A DNA stretch of 7,203 nt from contig CANNJG010000096.1 of NCBI GenBank assembly GCA_947504795.1, positions 1 to 7,203 of the forward strand, in the 5' to 3' direction. The notes below the pieces were generated by a model that worked only from the letters and a program-made list of their open reading frames with translations, had not been told where the DNA came from and searched no databases. A program made the position numbers and the translations under genes. Within the stretch, counting starts at the first letter, position 1. The number at the start of each line of letters is the position of its first letter. This document shows positions 4,860-7,203 of this stretch, piece after piece. This DNA comes from Legionellaceae bacterium (lineage in GTDB: Bacteria; Pseudomonadota; Gammaproteobacteria; Legionellales; Legionellaceae).

Positions 4860-6469
4860 GAATTCAACAATTACCATCCAGCATTGCCAATCAAATTGCT
4901 GCAGGAGAGGTGATTGAGCGCCCCGCGTCAGTGGTCAAAGAATTATTGGAAAATGCACTGGATGCACTAGCCACGCATATTCATGTTGATATTGGGTTTG
5001 GTGGGCTGAATCAAATCCGTGTGAGTGATAATGGGATTGGGATTTGTGCGGATGATATGTATTTGGCGATTGCTGCGCATGCGACGTCTAAAATTACCCA
5101 ATTAACTGATTTATACCAAATTACGACGATGGGATTCCGCGGAGAAGCCTTAGCCAGTATTGCGTCCGTGTCACGATTGACGTTGCATTCCAAGCCGATG
5201 GATCAAGCGCATGGCATGATGTTGAGTGTGGATGAATCGGGTGCAACGTTGCGATCGTGTCCGCGCACCCAGGGAACAACCGTGGATGTTCGTGATTTAT
5301 TTTTTAATGCCCCGGTGCGTAAAACTTTTCTCAAAACAGAACGTGCTGAGTATCAAGCCATTGAGTTGGTTGTCAAGCAATTCGCCTTGTCGGTCCCGAG
5401 CGTTGGGTTGACCCTGAATCATAATAATAAGTTGATCCTACACTTAGCCCCTGGACAATCGGAGGCAAGTCGCTTGCGCCGTGTTAAAAAATTATTTGGA
5501 CAAGCTTTTTTAGCTGATGCGGTGTATGTGGAAGAAACGCATGAATTCCTCCAGATCATAGGCTGGGTATCGCAGCGTGCTTACCAACGGAGTCAACGTG
5601 ATAGGCAATGGACCTACCTGAATCAACGATTTATTAAAGATAAACTAATTCAACAAGCGGTTGGACAAGCCTACCAATCTATCCTTTACCCTGGGCGCTA
5701 TGCGTCCTGTTTGCTGTATTTATCCATGGCACCGGAACAGGTAGATGTGAATGTCCATCCTACCAAACATGAGGTGCGTTTTCGTGATCCTCGTTTGGTG
5801 CACGCGATGATTGTATCTACGATCACGAAGCAATTGCAGGCATCACAACCCTTGCCTTTTTCCGAATCAAAAGTGCCTATGCCGGTTACAGATGGCGTCC
5901 AACGTATAGCCTCGTCTTTGACATCTAATGCCACGTGGTGCGTGATCAATTCACAATTTATTATGCTGCCTCTGTTTAACAATGGAATGCATTTGATCAA
6001 TATGCATGGCTTGTATCAGGTGTACCTTGGCGAACAGCTCCAATCAAGTGCTTGGCCCTTGGAGCCACGTTCATTGTTAGTACCGGTGCGTTGCAAAGTT
6101 TATAACCATGCACGCTTAGAACAAAATCAAGGGTTACTCGCTCAATTTGGGGTGCAATTCGATTTTTCATCCTTGACGAGCCTGGTTATTCGAACCTTGC
6201 CACGGTGTTTACCCATGTTGAACATCGACCAATTTTTTTCGGTCATCCAACAAGAGGACATAGGGGATCGAGCTACGTTGATTCAACGGGGAATCGCCTG
6301 CCAATCATTCGATATGTATAATATAGATGCAAATGAAGCAGAGGGATTGCTCGCGTATTGTCATGCGCACGGAGCTTACTCACCGCAAGTAAGAACGTAT
6401 TGTGTGCCTTTAGACATAGCGTTTTGTCAAAAGGTTATGCACATTAATTATGAGCTTGAGTGCGTATGA
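4856..6469 (+). CDS. mutL: DNA mismatch repair protein MutL (compact)
   Basis: A GHKL-family ATPase dimer that connects MutS mismatch recognition to strand excision. It has 537 residues, shorter than the 615 of E. coli MutL. The N-terminal ATPase domain (about 1-330) is strongly conserved: NQIAAGEVIERPASVVKELL (12-31), with Glu29 and Asn33 at the same numbers as in E. coli, DNGIGI (58-63), GFRGEAL (93-99), the second-half DVNVHPTKHEVRF (297-309) with Lys304 in the place of the E. coli ATP-contacting Lys. A short linker (about 331-355) joins a dimerisation domain (about 358-537) that resembles the E. coli type. The endonuclease motif DQHAxxExxxxE is not intact: the aligned segment reads NMHG-LY-Q-VYLG-E (382-393), so this MutL is probably not a nuclease. 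RSLLVP (405-410) aligns with the clamp-binding region. Both ends overlap neighbours by ATGA. Confidence 0.96.
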   Translation: MRIQQLPSSIANQIAAGEVIERPASVVKELLENALDALATHIHVDIGFGGLNQIRVSDNGIGICADDMYLAIAAHATSKITQLTDLYQITTMGFRGEALASIASVSRLTLHSKPMDQAHGMMLSVDESGATLRSCPRTQGTTVDVRDLFFNAPVRKTFLKTERAEYQAIELVVKQFALSVPSVGLTLNHNNKLILHLAPGQSEASRLRRVKKLFGQAFLADAVYVEETHEFLQIIGWVSQRAYQRSQRDRQWTYLNQRFIKDKLIQQAVGQAYQSILYPGRYASCLLYLSMAPEQVDVNVHPTKHEVRFRDPRLVHAMIVSTITKQLQASQPLPFSESKVPMPVTDGVQRIASSLTSNATWCVINSQFIMLPLFNNGMHLINMHGLYQVYLGEQLQSSAWPLEPRSLLVPVRCKVYNHARLEQNQGLLAQFGVQFDFSSLTSLVIRTLPRCLPMLNIDQFFSVIQQEDIGDRATLIQRGIACQSFDMYNIDANEAEGLLAYCHAHGAYSPQVRTYCVPLDIAFCQKVMHINYELECV

Positions 6470-7203
6470 ACAGCCTACCGTTTTCGACATCCCGTGGGTT
6501 ACCTTGGTTTTGTCTAATGGGCCCAACGGCTTCTGGCAAAACGGATTTAGCCGCTGCTTTAGTTCAACGCTTCCCTTTTGAGATTATCAGTATTGATTCG
6601 GCCATGATTTATCGCGGCATGGATATTGGCTCTGCCAAACCCGACGCCTTGGTATTGGCAGATGCGCCTCATCACTTGATAGATATTTTGGATCCAACCG
6701 AGTCTTATTCTGTTGCACAATGTTGCAAGGATGTGGTCGCTTGTGGCGAAGCTATTCAAGCCCGAGGTCATATCCCGTTACTTGTGGGTGGAACCATGAT
6801 GTATTTTCGTGCACTGCAACAGGGGCTAGCCGCATTGCCGGCTGCAGATAGTGGGGTTCGTGACGTCTTAATCGCACAAATGAATGAAAAGGGTTTGGCA
6901 TTTTTGCATGGAGAATTGGCTTGTTGCGACCCTGTGTCTGCGGAACGTATTCATCCGCATGATAACCAACGGATTATTCGAGCACTAGAAGTATACCAAG
7001 TGAGTCAAAAACCATTATCACAATGGCTAGGTGAAAGTCGTGCTGATAGTCGTCAGATTGCTTATGTGAATATGATTCTAATGCCCAAGGATCGAAACTG
7101 GCTGCATAAGCGTATTGCGCAGCGCTTTTTAGCAATGTTGGAAGCAGGGTTGATTGAAGAAGTGACCCAATTACTGCAAAAGTGGCCGTTAACATCGAAG
7201 CAT
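6466..7203 (+). CDS. miaA: tRNA dimethylallyltransferase MiaA, incomplete at the window end
   Basis: Open to the right edge; 246 codons are visible of a family length near 300-320. MiaA transfers a dimethylallyl group to N6 of A37 in tRNAs reading codons that begin with U, the first step toward ms2i6A. Visible motifs: P-loop GPTASGKT (19-26), substrate-site IDSAMIYRGMDIGSAKP (43-59, with Asp44-Ser45), the DAPHHLIDILDP segment (66-77), LLVGGTMMYFRAL (105-117) and HPHDNQRIIRALEVY (163-177). In many relatives the middle motif reads GGTxLY; here it is GGTMMY, a mild change. The ATG overlaps the mutL stop (ATGA); there is no strong ribosome binding site, so coupled translation is likely. In E. coli the next gene is hfq, which would lie just beyond this window. 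No disruption is seen in the part present. Confidence 0.96.
   Translation, partial: MNSLPFSTSRGLPWFCLMGPTASGKTDLAAALVQRFPFEIISIDSAMIYRGMDIGSAKPDALVLADAPHHLIDILDPTESYSVAQCCKDVVACGEAIQARGHIPLLVGGTMMYFRALQQGLAALPAADSGVRDVLIAQMNEKGLAFLHGELACCDPVSAERIHPHDNQRIIRALEVYQVSQKPLSQWLGESRADSRQIAYVNMILMPKDRNWLHKRIAQRFLAMLEAGLIEEVTQLLQKWPLTSKH

Noticed and set aside
5698..6000. 100-codon antisense reading frame opposite mutL
   Set aside because: It lies opposite a strongly conserved gene, resembles no family I know, and is best explained as a shadow frame.
6317..6322. TATAAT within mutL as an internal miaA promoter
   Set aside because: It lacks both the TGn extension and a -35 match at normal spacing; AT-rich coding sequence gives such matches by chance, although internal promoters upstream of miaA are known in E. 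coli.
1..7203. A mobile, defence or otherwise novel system
   Set aside because: Every gene falls into a known core family on one strand; no transposase, integrase, direct-repeat array, inverted terminal repeats or composition shift was seen.

Overview
This is a densely packed, single-strand (+) chromosomal segment from a proteobacterium, most likely a gammaproteobacterium. Two things point there: the gene set and order (petABC followed by sspA-sspB; tsaE-amiB-mutL-miaA as in the Escherichia coli mutL-miaA region), and close residue-level resemblance of SspA, SspB, TsaE and the MutL N-terminus to the E. coli proteins as I remember them. Base composition looks moderate, somewhat AT-leaning. A Legionellales-type lineage is possible, but the window alone does not prove it.

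Layout. Positions 3-179 hold the C-terminus of the Rieske iron-sulfur protein (petA), followed by cytochrome b (petB, 176-1378) and cytochrome c1 (petC, 1375-1986). Together these encode the cytochrome bc1 complex (quinol:cytochrome c oxidoreductase). A gap of 156 bases (1987-2142) is the only real intergenic space. It carries a strong extended -10 promoter (TGgTATAAT, 2093-2101) and a good ribosome binding site for sspA. Next come sspA (2143-2763, RNA-polymerase-binding stringent starvation protein A) and sspB (2766-3188, ClpXP adaptor). sspB overlaps tsaE (3175-3648, ATPase of tRNA t6A synthesis), which is followed by amiB (3645-4859, septal peptidoglycan amidase), mutL (4856-6469, mismatch repair) and miaA (6466 to the window end, tRNA A37 dimethylallyltransferase, incomplete).

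From the sspA promoter to the window end the genes overlap or nearly touch, so sspA-sspB-tsaE-amiB-mutL-miaA is plausibly one transcription unit. It links transcription control, proteolysis adaptor function, tRNA anticodon-loop modification (t6A and i6A at or near A37), cell division and DNA repair. Five junctions use the same ATGA stop/start overlap, which suggests translational coupling.

I see no mobile element, CRISPR array, RNA gene, prophage or novel defence system; all genes belong to known core families. The points worth a second look are within proteins: a PLWY motif in place of PEWY in cytochrome b, a compact cytochrome c1, a short MutL with a decayed endonuclease motif, a SspB whose ClpX-binding-like motif is followed by an acidic tail inside the tsaE overlap, and the joining of two gene clusters that are separate in E. 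coli.
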